From Kineococcus sp. TRM81007 (GTDB lineage: Bacteria; Actinomycetota; Actinomycetes; Actinomycetales; Kineococcaceae): a DNA stretch of 54,899 nucleotides. The stretch spans positions 46,847 to 101,745 of the forward strand of contig NZ_JALBVB010000043.1 in NCBI RefSeq assembly GCF_022669155.1, in the 5' to 3' direction. Under the pieces are notes generated by a model. The model did no database searches and was not told where the DNA came from. It saw only the letters and a program-made list of their open reading frames with translations. Shown here piece by piece: positions 26,378 through 35,295 of the stretch. The translations under genes were made by a program, and so were the position numbers. The first letter of the stretch is position 1, and each line of letters begins with the position of its first letter.

Positions 26378-27597
26378 GCACCGACGCCCCGGCGACGCCG
26401 GTCCAGCCGCCGGCGGGCACCCCGCGCCGCCGCCGGCCCACCGCCGGCGGCGAGTGGCTCGTCACCGTCTTCGCCGTCATCGGCGCCCTGCTCGTCGGCG
26501 CGGTGCTCATCGCGGTGGGCGACGCGCGCACCCGCGCCGCGGCGGGGTACTTCTTCACCTACCCGTGGGACACGTTCTCCAACGCCTGGTACGCGGTGCG
26601 CGACGCCTACGTGGCGCTGCTGGAGGGCGCGGTCTACAGCCCGGTGCTGAGCGGCGCGGCCGCGCTGGGGCCGATCTCCGAGACGCTCGTCAACGCCACC
26701 CCGCTGATCCTCGGCGGCCTCGCCGTGGCCCTGGCGTTCCGGGTGGGCCTGTTCAACATCGGCGCGCAGGGGCAGGTCATCCTCGGCGCGATCGCCGCGG
26801 CCTGGCTGGGCTTCGCGTTCGACCTGCCCGTGGTGCTGCACCTGCTCGTCGCCCTGGTCGGCGGCGTCCTCGGCGGCGCCTTCTGGGGCGGGATCGTCGG
26901 CTGGCTGAAGGCCCGCACCGGCGCCCACGAGGTCATCACCACGATCATGCTCAACTACGTGGCGATCAACCTGCTGATCTTCCTGCTGGGCGTCCCCGGG
27001 TTCCAGCGCCCGCCCTACGGGCAGGCCATCTCCGAGCAGGTCGACGCCAGCGCCACCCTGCCGCCGCTGCTGGGCGGGCCGCTGCGCGTGCACGCCGGCC
27101 TGCTGCTGGCGCTGCTGGCCGCGCTCGGCGTCCACTGGCTGTTCCAGCGCGCCCGTCTCGGCTTCCGGCTGCGCGCCGTGGGCGCCAACGCCGACGCCGC
27201 GCGCACCGCCGGCATGGACGTGGGCCGGCTGCAGGTCGTGGCGATGGGCCTGTCCGGTGCCCTGGCCGGGCTGGCCGGCGCCTCCCAGGTCCTCGGCGTC
27301 AGCGGCAGCGTCACCGGCAGCGTCGCCGGCAGCATCGGCTTCGACGCCATCACGGTCGCGCTCCTGGGCCGCAACAACCCCTGGGGCGTGGTCGCCGCCG
27401 GCCTGCTGTTCGGCGGCCTGCGCGCCGGCGGCGTGCAGATGCAGTCGGCCACCGGCGTGCCCGTCGACCTCGTGGGGGTCCTGCAGGCCCTCATCGTCCT
27501 GTTCATCGCCGCGCCCGCCCTCGTGCGGGCCGTGTTCCGGCTGCGCGCCGGTGGCCGCGGCGTCGGCACCGAGCTGGCCGGGGGGTGGAGCCGGTGA
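26374..27597 (+). CDS. Nucleoside ABC transporter permease 1
   Basis: 407-aa permease of the BPD_transp_2 family (NupB/YufP type), with about ten membrane segments. The internal [22 protein letters not shown] motif marks nucleoside/branched-chain-type permeases, and [16 protein letters not shown] is the conserved mid-section. The GTG overlaps the ATPase stop, with AGGGAGGAA 4-5 nt upstream. It forms a heterodimer with the next gene. Confidence 0.92.
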   Translation: MSTDAPATPVQPPAGTPRRRRPTAGGEWLVTVFAVIGALLVGAVLIAVGDARTRAAAGYFFTYPWDTFSNAWYAVRDAYVALLEGAVYSPVLSGAAALGPISETLVNATPLILGGLAVALAFRVGLFNIGAQGQVILGAIAAAWLGFAFDLPVVLHLLVALVGGVLGGAFWGGIVGWLKARTGAHEVITTIMLNYVAINLLIFLLGVPGFQRPPYGQAISEQVDASATLPPLLGGPLRVHAGLLLALLAALGVHWLFQRARLGFRLRAVGANADAARTAGMDVGRLQVVAMGLSGALAGLAGASQVLGVSGSVTGSVAGSIGFDAITVALLGRNNPWGVVAAGLLFGGLRAGGVQMQSATGVPVDLVGVLQALIVLFIAAPALVRAVFRLRAGGRGVGTELAGGWSR

Positions 27598-28892
27598 GCG
27601 CGCAGACGCGACCGGAGACGGTCGGGGACCGCGAGCACGCCGGGCCGCGCGCCGGCCGGCGCGCGCGGGGCGTCACGGGCGTGCTGCTGCTGCTCGTCGG
27701 CCTGGCGACCGTGGTCGGCTGGGGCCTGGGTTCCGGGCCCGGCGACGCCACGTTCTCCTTCGGCGGGGGCACCGTCGTGACGCTGCCCGACCTGACGCTG
27801 CCGGGCACCGTCACCCCCGTGCTTCTCGGCGGTGTCGTGGCGCTGCTGGGGCTGTACCAGCTCGCCCGCGGCTTCAGCTCCCGCCGCACCCCGCTCGTGG
27901 CGGGGGTGGCGGTCGTCGCCTTCGTCCTGGCGTTCCTGGCGTGGGCCATGAGCGGTGGCGAGGGTTCCTCCATCGACCTGGTGCGCCTGCTGCGCTCGAC
28001 GGTGTTCCTGGCCACCCCGCTGATCCTCGGCGCGCTGGCCGGCGTGCTGGGCGAGCGCAGCGGCATCGTCAACGTCGCCATCGAGGGGCAGCTGCTCACC
28101 GGCGCCTTCACGGCCGCGCTCGTCGGCTCGCTGGCCGGCAGCCTCGGCGCCGGCGTCGTCGGCGGGGTGCTGTCCGGCGCGGTGGTCGGCTGGCTGCTGG
28201 CGGTGTTCGCGATCCGGTACCGCGTCAACCAGGTCATCCTCGGCGTGGTCCTCAACGCCGCCGCCCTGGGCTTCACCGGCTGGGCGTACAAGGCGCTCAT
28301 GCAGTCCGACACCGCCCGCTTCAACTCGCCCGGCGTCCTGCAGCCCGTGGCGATCCCGGTGCTCTCGGAGATCCCCGTGCTGGGGCCGCTGCTGTTCGAG
28401 GCGAACGTCGTCGTCTACCTGATGTACGTGCTCATCGTGGCGCTGCAGGTCGTGCTGTTCCGCACCCGCTGGGGCCTGCGCACCCGCGCCGTGGGCGAGC
28501 ACCCCAAGGCCGCCGACACCGTCGGCGTGCCGGTGCTGCGCATGCGCTACGTGAACGTGGTCGTCGCCGGCGGCATGGCCGGCCTGGGCGGGGCGTTCCT
28601 GTCCGTCGGCACCATCGGTCCGTTCACCGAGAACATGTCCGCGGGCAAGGGGTTCATCGCCCTGGCCGCCGTCATCTTCGGCCGCTGGACCCCCAAGGGC
28701 GCCGTGGCGGCCTCGCTGCTCTTCGGGTTCTTCGCCGCCCTGCAGACCCTCGTCGGCGTCCTGCCGTACGGGTCGTCGGTGCCGGCCAGCTTCCTGTCGG
28801 CGCTGCCGTACCTGGCGACGATCTTCGCGGTGGCCGGCTTCGTCGGGCGGGTGCGCCCCCCGGCGGCCAGCGGGGAGCCGTACCCGGCGTGA
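27594..28892 (+). CDS. Nucleoside ABC transporter permease 2
   Basis: 432-aa second BPD_transp_2 permease (NupC/YufQ type). The family core LGERSGIVNVAIEGQLLTGAF and the RYRVNQVILGVVLNAAALGF section are present. It has an N-terminal extension of about 130 residues with two or three additional hydrophobic segments before the core, larger than in many homologues. The GTG overlaps the upstream stop and its own stop overlaps cdd, so the whole operon is translationally chained. Confidence 0.92.
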   Translation: MSAQTRPETVGDREHAGPRAGRRARGVTGVLLLLVGLATVVGWGLGSGPGDATFSFGGGTVVTLPDLTLPGTVTPVLLGGVVALLGLYQLARGFSSRRTPLVAGVAVVAFVLAFLAWAMSGGEGSSIDLVRLLRSTVFLATPLILGALAGVLGERSGIVNVAIEGQLLTGAFTAALVGSLAGSLGAGVVGGVLSGAVVGWLLAVFAIRYRVNQVILGVVLNAAALGFTGWAYKALMQSDTARFNSPGVLQPVAIPVLSEIPVLGPLLFEANVVVYLMYVLIVALQVVLFRTRWGLRTRAVGEHPKAADTVGVPVLRMRYVNVVVAGGMAGLGGAFLSVGTIGPFTENMSAGKGFIALAAVIFGRWTPKGAVAASLLFGFFAALQTLVGVLPYGSSVPASFLSALPYLATIFAVAGFVGRVRPPAASGEPYPA

Positions 28893-29350
28893 GCGAGGAG
28901 ACGACCGTGCCCGGGATCGACTTCGAGGCCCTGCGCGCCGCGGCGCGCGCGGCCCTGGCCCACTCCTACTCGCCGTACTCGCGCTTCCCCGTGGGGGCCG
29001 CCGCGCTCGTCGACGACGGGCGCGTGGTGTCGGGGGCGAACATCGAGAACGCCTCCTACGGCGTGACCCTGTGCGCCGAGTGCACCCTGGTGGGGCAGCT
29101 GCGCATGAGCGGCGGCGGCCGGCTCGTGGCGTTCGCCTGCGTCGACGGTGCCGGGAACGTGCTCATGCCGTGCGGGCGCTGCCGCCAGCTGCTGTACGAG
29201 TTCGGCGGCCCCGCCCTGCTGGTGGACACCCCGCGCGGGGTGCTGCCCATGACCGAGGTCCTGCCCGACGCGTTCGGCCCGCACGACCTGGACGACCCCG
29301 CCCGCAGGACCCCCGCCCCCAGCGACCCCACCGAGGAGCCCCGCCCGTGA
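28889..29350 (+). CDS. cdd: Cytidine deaminase
   Basis: 153-aa zinc cytidine deaminase. SYSPYSRFPVGAA and GANIENASYG bind substrate; CAECT carries the first zinc Cys (about C62) and catalytic Glu (about E64); PCGRCRQ carries the other two zinc cysteines. It converts cytidine and deoxycytidine to uridine and deoxyuridine. The GTG overlaps the permease stop; the stop overlaps deoA. The C-terminal 25 residues are a Pro/Asp-rich tail. Confidence 0.96.
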   Translation: MSEETTVPGIDFEALRAAARAALAHSYSPYSRFPVGAAALVDDGRVVSGANIENASYGVTLCAECTLVGQLRMSGGGRLVAFACVDGAGNVLMPCGRCRQLLYEFGGPALLVDTPRGVLPMTEVLPDAFGPHDLDDPARRTPAPSDPTEEPRP

Positions 29351-30633
29351 GCCAGCGGTTCGCCGCCGTCGACGTCATCCGCACCAAGCGCGACGGCGGC
29401 CGCCTGTCCGACGCCCAGATCGACTGGGTGATCGACGCCTACACCCGCGGCGAGGTCGCCGAGGAGCAGATGTCGGCGCTGGCCATGGCGGTGTTCCTCA
29501 ACGGCATGTCCCGCGAGGAGGTCAGCCGCTGGACCACGGCGATGATCGCCTCCGGCTCGCGGCTGGACTTCACCGACCTGCCCCGCCCCAGCGTGGACAA
29601 GCACTCCACCGGCGGTGTCGGCGACAAGGTGACGCTGCCGCTGGCTCCGCTGGTCGCCGCCTGCGGGGCGGCCGTGCCGCAGCTGTCCGGGCGCGGGCTG
29701 GGCCACACCGGCGGCACCCTGGACAAGCTGGAGTCCATCCCCGGCTGGCGCGCCTCGCTGGAGCTGCCCGAGATCCGGCAGCAGCTGATCGACGTCGGTG
29801 CCGTGATCTGCGCCGCCACCGGCGACCTCGCCCCGGCGGACAAGAAGCTCTACGCGCTGCGCGACGTCACCGGCACGGTGGAGGCGATCCCGCTGATCGC
29901 CAGCTCCATCATGAGCAAGAAGATCGCCGAGGGCACCAGCGCGCTCGTCCTGGACGTCAAGACCGGCTCCGGCGCGTTCATGAAGGAGCTGGCGCAGTCG
30001 GTGGCGCTCGCCGAGGCGATGGTGGCGCTGGGCACCGACGCCGGGGTGCGCACCACCGCCCTGGTCACCGACATGTCCACCCCGCTGGGCCGCACCGCCG
30101 GCAACGCGCTGGAGGTGCGCGAGTCCGTCGAGGTCCTCGCCGGCGGCGGCCCCGCCGACCTCGTGGAGGTCACCCTGGTGCTGGCGCGCGAGATGCTCGC
30201 CGCCGTCGGGCTGGACGCCGTCGACCCCGCCGACGCCCTCGCCGACGGGCGCGCCATGGACGCCTGGCGGCGGATGGTCGCCGCGCAGGGCGGCGACCCC
30301 GACGCGCCCCTGCCGACCGCGGCGCACACCCACGACGTCCTCGCCACCGCCGACGGGTACCTCACCGAGGTCGACGCGATGGCCGTGGGCGTGGCCGCGT
30401 GGCGCCTGGGCGCGGGCCGAGCGCGCCGCGAGGAGGCCGTGCAGGCCGGGGCCGGGGTGGAGCTGCACGCCGTGCGCGGTGACGCGGTGCGCGCCGGGCA
30501 GCGGGTCGCGACCCTGCACACCGACACCCCCGAGCGCTTCGCCTGGGCGCTGGAGGCGCTGGAGCCCGGTCTCGTGGTCGGCGCCGCGGCGCCCGCCGCG
30601 GTGCCGCTGGTCCACCGCCGCGTCACCGCCTGA
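29347..30633 (+). CDS. deoA: Thymidine (pyrimidine-nucleoside) phosphorylase
   Basis: 428-aa nucleoside phosphorylase II. KHSTGGVGDKVTLPLAPLVAACG and SGRGLGHTGGTLDKLESIPG are the phosphate/nucleoside-binding motifs, with ASSIMSKKIAEG and LDVKTGSGAFMK downstream. It cleaves thymidine/deoxyuridine (or uridine) with phosphate to base plus pentose-1-phosphate. Last gene of the six-gene coupled uptake/salvage operon; cdd supplies its substrate. Confidence 0.96.
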   Translation: MSQRFAAVDVIRTKRDGGRLSDAQIDWVIDAYTRGEVAEEQMSALAMAVFLNGMSREEVSRWTTAMIASGSRLDFTDLPRPSVDKHSTGGVGDKVTLPLAPLVAACGAAVPQLSGRGLGHTGGTLDKLESIPGWRASLELPEIRQQLIDVGAVICAATGDLAPADKKLYALRDVTGTVEAIPLIASSIMSKKIAEGTSALVLDVKTGSGAFMKELAQSVALAEAMVALGTDAGVRTTALVTDMSTPLGRTAGNALEVRESVEVLAGGGPADLVEVTLVLAREMLAAVGLDAVDPADALADGRAMDAWRRMVAAQGGDPDAPLPTAAHTHDVLATADGYLTEVDAMAVGVAAWRLGAGRARREEAVQAGAGVELHAVRGDAVRAGQRVATLHTDTPERFAWALEALEPGLVVGAAAPAAVPLVHRRVTA

Positions 30634-30638
30634 CGCCG

Positions 30639-30671
30639 GCGGGCCCGCGCGCCCCGCGTGCTCCGGCCCGC
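30639..30671 (+). terminator. Weak hairpin after deoA
   Basis: 7-bp arms GCGGGCC (30639-30645) and GGCCCGC (30665-30671) with a 19-nt loop, just past the deoA stop. A weak terminator at best. Confidence 0.3.
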
Positions 30672-30731
30672 GGGAGCTGACACGATCGGCGTCCGAACAA
30701 CAGCCCGACCGCACAGGAACGAGGGGACGAC

Positions 30732-31190
30732 ATGTCGACGCCGGGCAACGAGTACGGCAACCAGTACGGCAACGAGCACGGCAACCAGTACGGCGGCTAC
30801 CAGGACCAGCCCTACGGCGCGCAGCCCCGCAACGGCGTCGGCCTGGCCTCGCTGATCCTGGGCATCATCGGCCTGCTGCTGTGCTGGTTCCTCGGCATCG
30901 GCATCATCCCCGGCATCATCGGGCTGATCCTGGGTGTCGTCGGGATGAAGCGCGCCAAGCGGGGCCTGGCCACCAACCGCGGCGTGGCGATCGCCGGTGT
31001 GGTCACCAGCGTCCTCGCCGTCATCGCCAGCGCGATCTTCCTGGCGATCACCATCGCCGTCGGCACGGCGTTCTGGAACAACGGTGGGGCCGACCTCACC
31101 GAGTGCCTGCAGAACGCCGGCGACGACCTCGCCGCGCAGCAGCAGTGCCAGCAGGACTTCAACGAGAACCTCGGTGTGACCGTCGAGTGA
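30732..31190 (+). CDS. DUF4190-like small membrane protein
   Basis: 152 aa. Residues 5-20 are a GNEY/GNQY/GNEH repeat from a 12-bp tandem repeat; then a hydrophobic hairpin at about 38-72 (ASLILGIIGLLLCWFLG), a basic MKRAKRG turn, and another hydrophobic segment at about 85-112. This is the DUF4190 layout seen in many actinobacterial membrane proteins of unknown function. The C-terminus is acidic/Gln-rich with two cysteines and ends in VTVE at a stop inside an 11-bp repeat. ATG with GAGGGGA upstream. Function unknown. Confidence 0.85.
   Translation: MSTPGNEYGNQYGNEHGNQYGGYQDQPYGAQPRNGVGLASLILGIIGLLLCWFLGIGIIPGIIGLILGVVGMKRAKRGLATNRGVAIAGVVTSVLAVIASAIFLAITIAVGTAFWNNGGADLTECLQNAGDDLAAQQQCQQDFNENLGVTVE
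30744..30791. repeat. 12-bp coding tandem repeat
   Basis: Four copies of GGCAACSAGYAC encoding G-N-E/Q-Y/H at the N-terminus of the DUF4190-like protein. Confidence 0.9.
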
Positions 31191-31230
31191 CCGTCGAGTG
31201 ACCGTCGAGTGACCGCCGAGTGACCGTCGA
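31176..31230. repeat. 11-bp tandem repeat spanning a stop codon
   Basis: Five copies of GTGACCGTCGA (one with C for T) at the end of the DUF4190-like gene. The first copy encodes the last residues; the TGA at 31188-31190 lies in the second copy. An 11-bp unit does not keep frame, so a copy-number change upstream of the stop could alter the C-terminus. Confidence 0.95.
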
Positions 31231-31238
31231 GCGGCCAC

Positions 31239-31268
31239 GACGGGCCCCGGCGTGCGCCGGGGCCCGTC
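31239..31268. terminator. Bidirectional terminator hairpin
   Basis: Perfect 14-bp inverted repeat GACGGGCCCCGGCG (31239-31252) and its complement (31255-31268) with a 2-nt centre, between the convergent DUF4190-like and aldo/keto reductase genes. Confidence 0.75.
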
Positions 31269-31274
31269 GGCCGT

Positions 31275-32135
31275 TCAGGCGGCGTCGGTGAGGGCCTGGA
31301 ACTCCTCGTCGGTCAGCTCCACGTCGGCCGCGGCGCAGTTCTCCTCCAGGTGCTCCACCGAGGAGGTGCCGGGGATCGGCACGATCACGGGGGAGCGGCG
31401 CAGCAGCCACGCCAGTGCGAGCTGGCCGGTGGTGGTGCCGGGGTGGTTGCCCGCCACCGCGTCCAGCGGCCCGCCCGGGCGGGCGAGGGTGCCCGCGTCG
31501 ACCGGGGCCCACGGGATGAACGCGATGCCCTGCGCGGTGCAGAAGTCCAGCAGCTCCTCCGCGCGCCGGTCGCCGAGGTTGTAGCGGTTCTGCACCGACG
31601 CCACCGGCAGCCCGGCGGCCTGCGCGGCCTCCACCTCGTCGACGCCGACCTCGGACAGGCCCACCTGCTTCACCAGGCCCTCGTCGAGGAACGACTTGAT
31701 CTCGCCGAACTGCTCCTCGCGGGGGACCTTCGCGTCGATGCGGTGCAGCTGCCACAGGTCGATCTGCTCCACGCCGAGGCGGCGCAGCGACATCAGCAGG
31801 CACTGGCGCAGGTACTCCGGGCGGCCCAGCGGAGGCCACACGTCCGGGCCGTGGCGGGTCAAGCCGCCCTTGGTGGCGATGACGACGTCGCCGTAACCGG
31901 ACCCGTCGTGCAGGGCCTCCTTGATGAGGTCCTCGGACACGAACGGGCCGTAGGAGTCGGCGGTGTCGATGAACGTCACGCCGAGCTCGACCGTGCGGCG
32001 CAGCACGCGCACGGCCTCGTCGTGGTCCTTCGGCGGCCCCCAGATGCCGGGGCCGGTGATGCGCATCGCGCCGTAGCCGAGGCGGTGGACGGTCTTGCCG
32101 CCCAGGTCGATGGTGCCGCTGTTCGCGACGGTCAT
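31275..32135 (-). CDS. Aldo/keto reductase
   Basis: 286-aa NADPH-dependent aldo/keto reductase. Catalytic tetrad residues are visible: Asp and Tyr in FIDTADSYG, Lys in VVIATKGG, His in [15 protein letters not shown] near the C-terminus binds the NADP phosphate. ATG 32135 has GAGAGGAAA about 6 nt upstream. It belongs to the general AKR oxidoreductases (COG0667 type); the substrate is not predictable. Monocistronic, ending at a terminator. Confidence 0.92.
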   Translation of the reverse strand: MTVANSGTIDLGGKTVHRLGYGAMRITGPGIWGPPKDHDEAVRVLRRTVELGVTFIDTADSYGPFVSEDLIKEALHDGSGYGDVVIATKGGLTRHGPDVWPPLGRPEYLRQCLLMSLRRLGVEQIDLWQLHRIDAKVPREEQFGEIKSFLDEGLVKQVGLSEVGVDEVEAAQAAGLPVASVQNRYNLGDRRAEELLDFCTAQGIAFIPWAPVDAGTLARPGGPLDAVAGNHPGTTTGQLALAWLLRRSPVIVPIPGTSSVEHLEENCAAADVELTDEEFQALTDAA

Positions 32136-32252
32136 GGGTTTCCTCTCCCGCGGAGCCGGTCGGGCGGCGCGCTCGGGCGCCGCGCCGACGCTACGTCCGC
32201 TCCGCGTCACCCGCCCGCTCACCCGCCCCCCTCAGCCGCCCCACCGCCCCCT

Positions 32253-32306
32253 CCCCGTGGTGATCGTGCACGGGTGAACTCTCAACCGTGCATGATCACC
32301 GCGGGG
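32253..32306. repeat. Large imperfect palindrome (REP-like)
   Basis: 21-nt arms at 32253-32273 and 32286-32306, pairing with only two G:U-type mismatches around the 12-nt loop GTGAACTCTCAA. The core GTGATCRTGCACGG is AT-richer than its surroundings. It lies in the gap between aldo/keto reductase and the GNAT gene. Could be a mobile REP/MITE-like element or a terminator for the GNAT gene. Confidence 0.7.
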
Positions 32307-32307
32307 A

Positions 32308-32355
32308 GCGGAGGGAACGGAGCGGAGGGAACGGAGCGGAGGGAACGGAGCGGGA
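32308..32355. repeat. 14-bp purine-rich tandem repeat
   Basis: Three exact copies of GCGGAGGGAACGGA and a partial fourth, immediately beside the palindrome, in the non-coding gap downstream of the GNAT gene. Confidence 0.9.
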
Positions 32356-32389
32356 GGAGGGAGCGGAGCGGGGGAAGAGGGTGGTGGCG

Positions 32390-32953
32390 TCAGCGCGGCT
32401 CCGTCGGCGGCTCGCCCGCCGGGCCGTCCTCGCCCAGGGTGCGCTGCCACCAGGTGACGTCCCGCCAGGCGCCGTGCTTGAAGCCCACCCGCCGGTAGGT
32501 GCCGACGCGTTCGAAGCCCATCGCCGCGTGCAGCCCGGCGCTCGGCGCGTTCGGCTCGGCCACCCCGGCGAACAGCGAGCGGTACCCGCGCCGCTCCAGC
32601 CGCGCGAACAGCTCGGCGTACAGCAGGCGCCCCACGCCGCTGCGGCGCCGCCCGAGCTCGGCGTACACGCTCACCTCGCACGACCAGCGGTAGGCGGCGC
32701 GACCGGAGAACGGCCCGGCGTACGCGTACGCGACCACGCGCGGGCCCTGCTCGCCGGCTTCCTCGGCGACGACCCAGGCGTGCCGCTCCTGCGCGCTGGC
32801 GATGCGCCGGGCCAGCTCCGCCGCGTCCGGCGGCTCCGACTCGAACGAGATCACCGTCTCGCGCACGTACGGGGCGTACAGGGCGGAGCAGGCGGCGGCA
32901 TCTGCGGCGGTGGCGTCGCGCACGCTCAGCGCGACCGGGGCGGGGGAGGACAC
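32390..32953 (-). CDS. PAT/Bar-like GNAT N-acetyltransferase
   Basis: 187-aa GNAT protein resembling phosphinothricin / methionine-sulfoximine N-acetyltransferases (PAT, YncA). [42 protein letters not shown] (acetyl-CoA loop R-x2-x-G-x-G), [18 protein letters not shown], and [16 protein letters not shown] are all typical. Cytoplasmic. The GTG at 32953 has no Shine-Dalgarno but a TAACCT hexamer 6 nt upstream, so a leaderless mRNA is likely. Divergent from adenosine deaminase. The physiological substrate may be methionine sulfoximine or another amino-acid analogue. Confidence 0.88.
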   Translation of the reverse strand: MSSPAPVALSVRDATAADAAACSALYAPYVRETVISFESEPPDAAELARRIASAQERHAWVVAEEAGEQGPRVVAYAYAGPFSGRAAYRWSCEVSVYAELGRRRSGVGRLLYAELFARLERRGYRSLFAGVAEPNAPSAGLHAAMGFERVGTYRRVGFKHGAWRDVTWWQRTLGEDGPAGEPPTEPR

Positions 32954-32959
32954 GCCCGC

Positions 32960-32965
32960 AGGTTA
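32960..32965 (-). promoter_or_regulatory. -10-like hexamer of the GNAT gene (leaderless)
   Basis: TAACCT on the minus strand, separated by 6 nt from the GTG at 32953. Confidence 0.5.
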
Positions 32966-32983
32966 GGAGCGGCTCGGGGCTGT

Positions 32984-32989
32984 CAGGAT
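32984..32989 (+). promoter_or_regulatory. -10-like hexamer of add (leaderless)
   Basis: CAGGAT, 6 nt before the add GTG at 32996. A non-canonical first base, but the same spacing as several other genes here. Confidence 0.4.
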
Positions 32990-32995
32990 CGGGGG

Positions 32996-34123
32996 GTGAG
33001 CACCCTCGACGACATGCGCGCCCTGCCCAAGGTGTCCCTGCACGACCACCTCGACGGTGGCCTGCGCCCGGCGACGATCGTGGAGATCGCCTCGGCCAAC
33101 GGGCACACCCTGCCCACCACCGACCCCGAGCAGCTCGCGGAGTGGTTCCGCGAGTCCGCCGACTCCGGCTCCCTGGTCCGCTACCTGGAGACGTTCGACC
33201 ACACCGTCGCCGTCATGCAGGACGCGGAGTCCCTGGCCCGGGTGGCCACCGAGGCCGTCCTGGACCTCGCCGCCGACGGCGTCGTCTACGGCGAGCTGCG
33301 CTACGCCCCCGAGCAGCACCTGCGCGGCGGCCTCACCCTCGACGAGGTCGTCGTCGCCGTGGAGGAGGGGATGCGCCGCGGTGAGCAGCAGGCCGCCGAG
33401 GCCGGGCGCACCATCCGCGTCGGAACCCTGCTGACGGGGATGCGGCACGCCGACCGCTCCCTGGAGATCGCCGAGCTGACCCTGCGCCACCGCGACGACC
33501 CGGACGGCCGCGTCGTCGGCTACGACATCGCCGGTGCCGAGGACGGTTTCCCGCCCGGTCGCCACCGCGAGGCGTTCGACCTGCTGCACGCGGCGAACTT
33601 CCCCGTCACCATCCACGCCGGTGAGGCCGCCGGGGTGGAGAGCATCGCCGAGGCGCTGTTCCCGTGCGGGGCGCAGCGCATCGGCCACGGCGTGCGGATC
33701 GTCGAGGACATCGAGTTCGGCGACGGCACCGACCGCCTCGGCCTGCCCGACGCCCGGCTGGGGCGGGTCGCGAACTGGGTGCGCGACCGCGGCGTGGTGC
33801 TGGAGCTCGCCCCGTCCAGCAACGTGCAGACCGGCGCGGCCACCAGCGTCGCCGAGCACCCCGTGACCGTGCTGAAGGACCTGGGTTTCTCGGTCTCGGT
33901 GAACACCGACAACCGGCTGGTGTCGGCCACCACCCTCTCGCGGGAGTTCGCGCTGCTCGCCGACGGGGCCGGCTGGACGCTGGAGGACGTGGAACGGGTC
34001 ACCATCACCTCGCTGGCGGCGTCGTTCCTGCCGTTCCCGGACCGCCTGGCGCTCGCCGCCGACGTCATCCGGCCCGCGTACGACGCGGCGCGCGAGGCGG
34101 CCCGCGGCGGCGCGCAGGGCTGA
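32996..34123 (+). CDS. add: Adenosine deaminase
   Basis: 375-aa zinc-dependent adenosine deaminase. SLHDHLDGG holds two zinc histidines (about H16 and H18); TIHAGEA has the third histidine and the catalytic Glu; RIGHGVRI is the substrate histidine motif; [10 protein letters not shown] carries the zinc aspartate. It converts adenosine or deoxyadenosine to inosine or deoxyinosine. The gene is separate from the uptake operon but fits the same salvage pathway. The GTG follows AGGA by about 7 nt; a leaderless start is also possible. A small hairpin (34124-34139) follows the stop. Confidence 0.95.
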   Translation: MSTLDDMRALPKVSLHDHLDGGLRPATIVEIASANGHTLPTTDPEQLAEWFRESADSGSLVRYLETFDHTVAVMQDAESLARVATEAVLDLAADGVVYGELRYAPEQHLRGGLTLDEVVVAVEEGMRRGEQQAAEAGRTIRVGTLLTGMRHADRSLEIAELTLRHRDDPDGRVVGYDIAGAEDGFPPGRHREAFDLLHAANFPVTIHAGEAAGVESIAEALFPCGAQRIGHGVRIVEDIEFGDGTDRLGLPDARLGRVANWVRDRGVVLELAPSSNVQTGAATSVAEHPVTVLKDLGFSVSVNTDNRLVSATTLSREFALLADGAGWTLEDVERVTITSLAASFLPFPDRLALAADVIRPAYDAAREAARGGAQG

Positions 34124-34145
34124 CCCCGGGAGTCCGGGGAGTCGT

Positions 34146-35231
34146 TCAGCCCCGCGGGCGGTGCGCGCGCTGCTGCTTGTGGATCACCTTCCACCGCTGC
34201 GTGCGTTCCGCCCGCAACCGCGCGTCGGTGCGGGCGGCGAAGAACTCCTGCTCGCGCTCCAGCTTGCGGTAGCTGTCCAGCCGACGCCGGTCGATCACCC
34301 CGGCGTCGATCGCGGCCACCACCGCGCACCCGGGCTCCGCGGTGTGGGTGCAGTCGCCGAAGCGGCAGTCCACCGCGAGGTCCTCCACGTCGGCGAACGT
34401 GCGCTGCAGGCTCTCGGCGGCACCCTCCCCGCCCAGGCCGACGGTGCGCAGACCGGGGGTGTCCACGAGCACCAGCCCGCCGGGCAGCGGCAGCAGTTCC
34501 CGCTGCACGGTGGTGTGCCGGCCCTTGCCGTCCCCGGCGCGCACTGCCGCGGTGGCGAGGCGGTCCTCCCCGAGCAGCGCGTTGGCGAGGGTGGACTTGC
34601 CCGCGCCCGAGGCGCCGAGGAGCACGACGGTGCCGGACAGCTCCCCGCGGAGCTCCTCGACACCCGCCCCGCGCTCGGCGCTCACCGCGTGCACACCGGC
34701 GCCCAGGGCGGCGGTCTCCACCTCGGCCAGGGCCGCCGCCAGTTCCCGGCCGGTCAGCAGGTCGGTCTTGGTGAGCACCACCAGCGGCCGGGCGCCGGAG
34801 TCCCAGGCGAGGGCGAGGAACCGCTCGACGCGGCCCAGGGGCGCTCGCCGGGCGGGCGCGACGACCACGACGACGGTGTCGACGTTCGCGGCCAGCACCT
34901 GCTCGGTGGAGCGGCCGGAGACCTCCGCCCGGGTCAGCGCGGTGCGCCGGGGCAGCACCGCGAGCAGTTCCGGGTCGGCGCCGGCCAGGCCGAGCACCAC
35001 CCAGTCGCCGGTGGTGGGTTCCGGCAGCAGCGCGCGCGGCACGCCGACGCGCTGCGGGCCCAGCGGGGTCTGCACGTCGAGCGCACCGCGGTGGGTGCGC
35101 ACGACGCGGGCGGGCACGAGCGGCCCGGGGTGGTCGTGGTGGTGCTGCGCCAGCGCGAGTTCCCAGCCCTCGTCCCAGCCGTACGGGTCGAGGGGGTGCG
35201 CGGCGCTCCTCTCCTGCGCGGAAGTCGTCAC
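34146..35231 (-). CDS. rsgA: Ribosome small-subunit-dependent GTPase A
   Basis: 361-aa circularly permuted GTPase. An OB-fold N-terminus; then G4 (TKTDLL) precedes G1 (GASGAGKSTLAN) and G3 (DTPGLR), the order diagnostic of RsgA/YjeQ. The C-terminal zinc knuckle is CRFGDCTHTAEPGC. It helps late maturation of the 30S subunit. GTG 35231 has no nearby ribosome site but has TACCGT 6 nt upstream (leaderless). The N-terminus before the OB fold is about 40 residues longer than in E. coli. Confidence 0.94.
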   Translation of the reverse strand: MTTSAQERSAAHPLDPYGWDEGWELALAQHHHDHPGPLVPARVVRTHRGALDVQTPLGPQRVGVPRALLPEPTTGDWVVLGLAGADPELLAVLPRRTALTRAEVSGRSTEQVLAANVDTVVVVVAPARRAPLGRVERFLALAWDSGARPLVVLTKTDLLTGRELAAALAEVETAALGAGVHAVSAERGAGVEELRGELSGTVVLLGASGAGKSTLANALLGEDRLATAAVRAGDGKGRHTTVQRELLPLPGGLVLVDTPGLRTVGLGGEGAAESLQRTFADVEDLAVDCRFGDCTHTAEPGCAVVAAIDAGVIDRRRLDSYRKLEREQEFFAARTDARLRAERTQRWKVIHKQQRAHRPRG

Positions 35232-35237
35232 GCGACG

Positions 35238-35243
35238 ACGGTA
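35238..35243 (-). promoter_or_regulatory. -10-like hexamer of rsgA (leaderless)
   Basis: TACCGT on the minus strand, 6 nt before the rsgA GTG and right after the upstream chemoreceptor terminator. Confidence 0.5.
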
Positions 35244-35250
35244 GGAACCT

Positions 35251-35288
35251 CCCGGCACCGCGGGCGAGGGGTTTTCCGCGGTGCCGGG
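35251..35288 (-). terminator. Terminator of the chemoreceptor gene
   Basis: Perfect 13-bp arms CCCGGCACCGCGG (35251-35263) and complement (35276-35288), 12-nt loop, starting 7 nt past the stop. Confidence 0.7.
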
Positions 35289-35295
35289 CCCGGTG

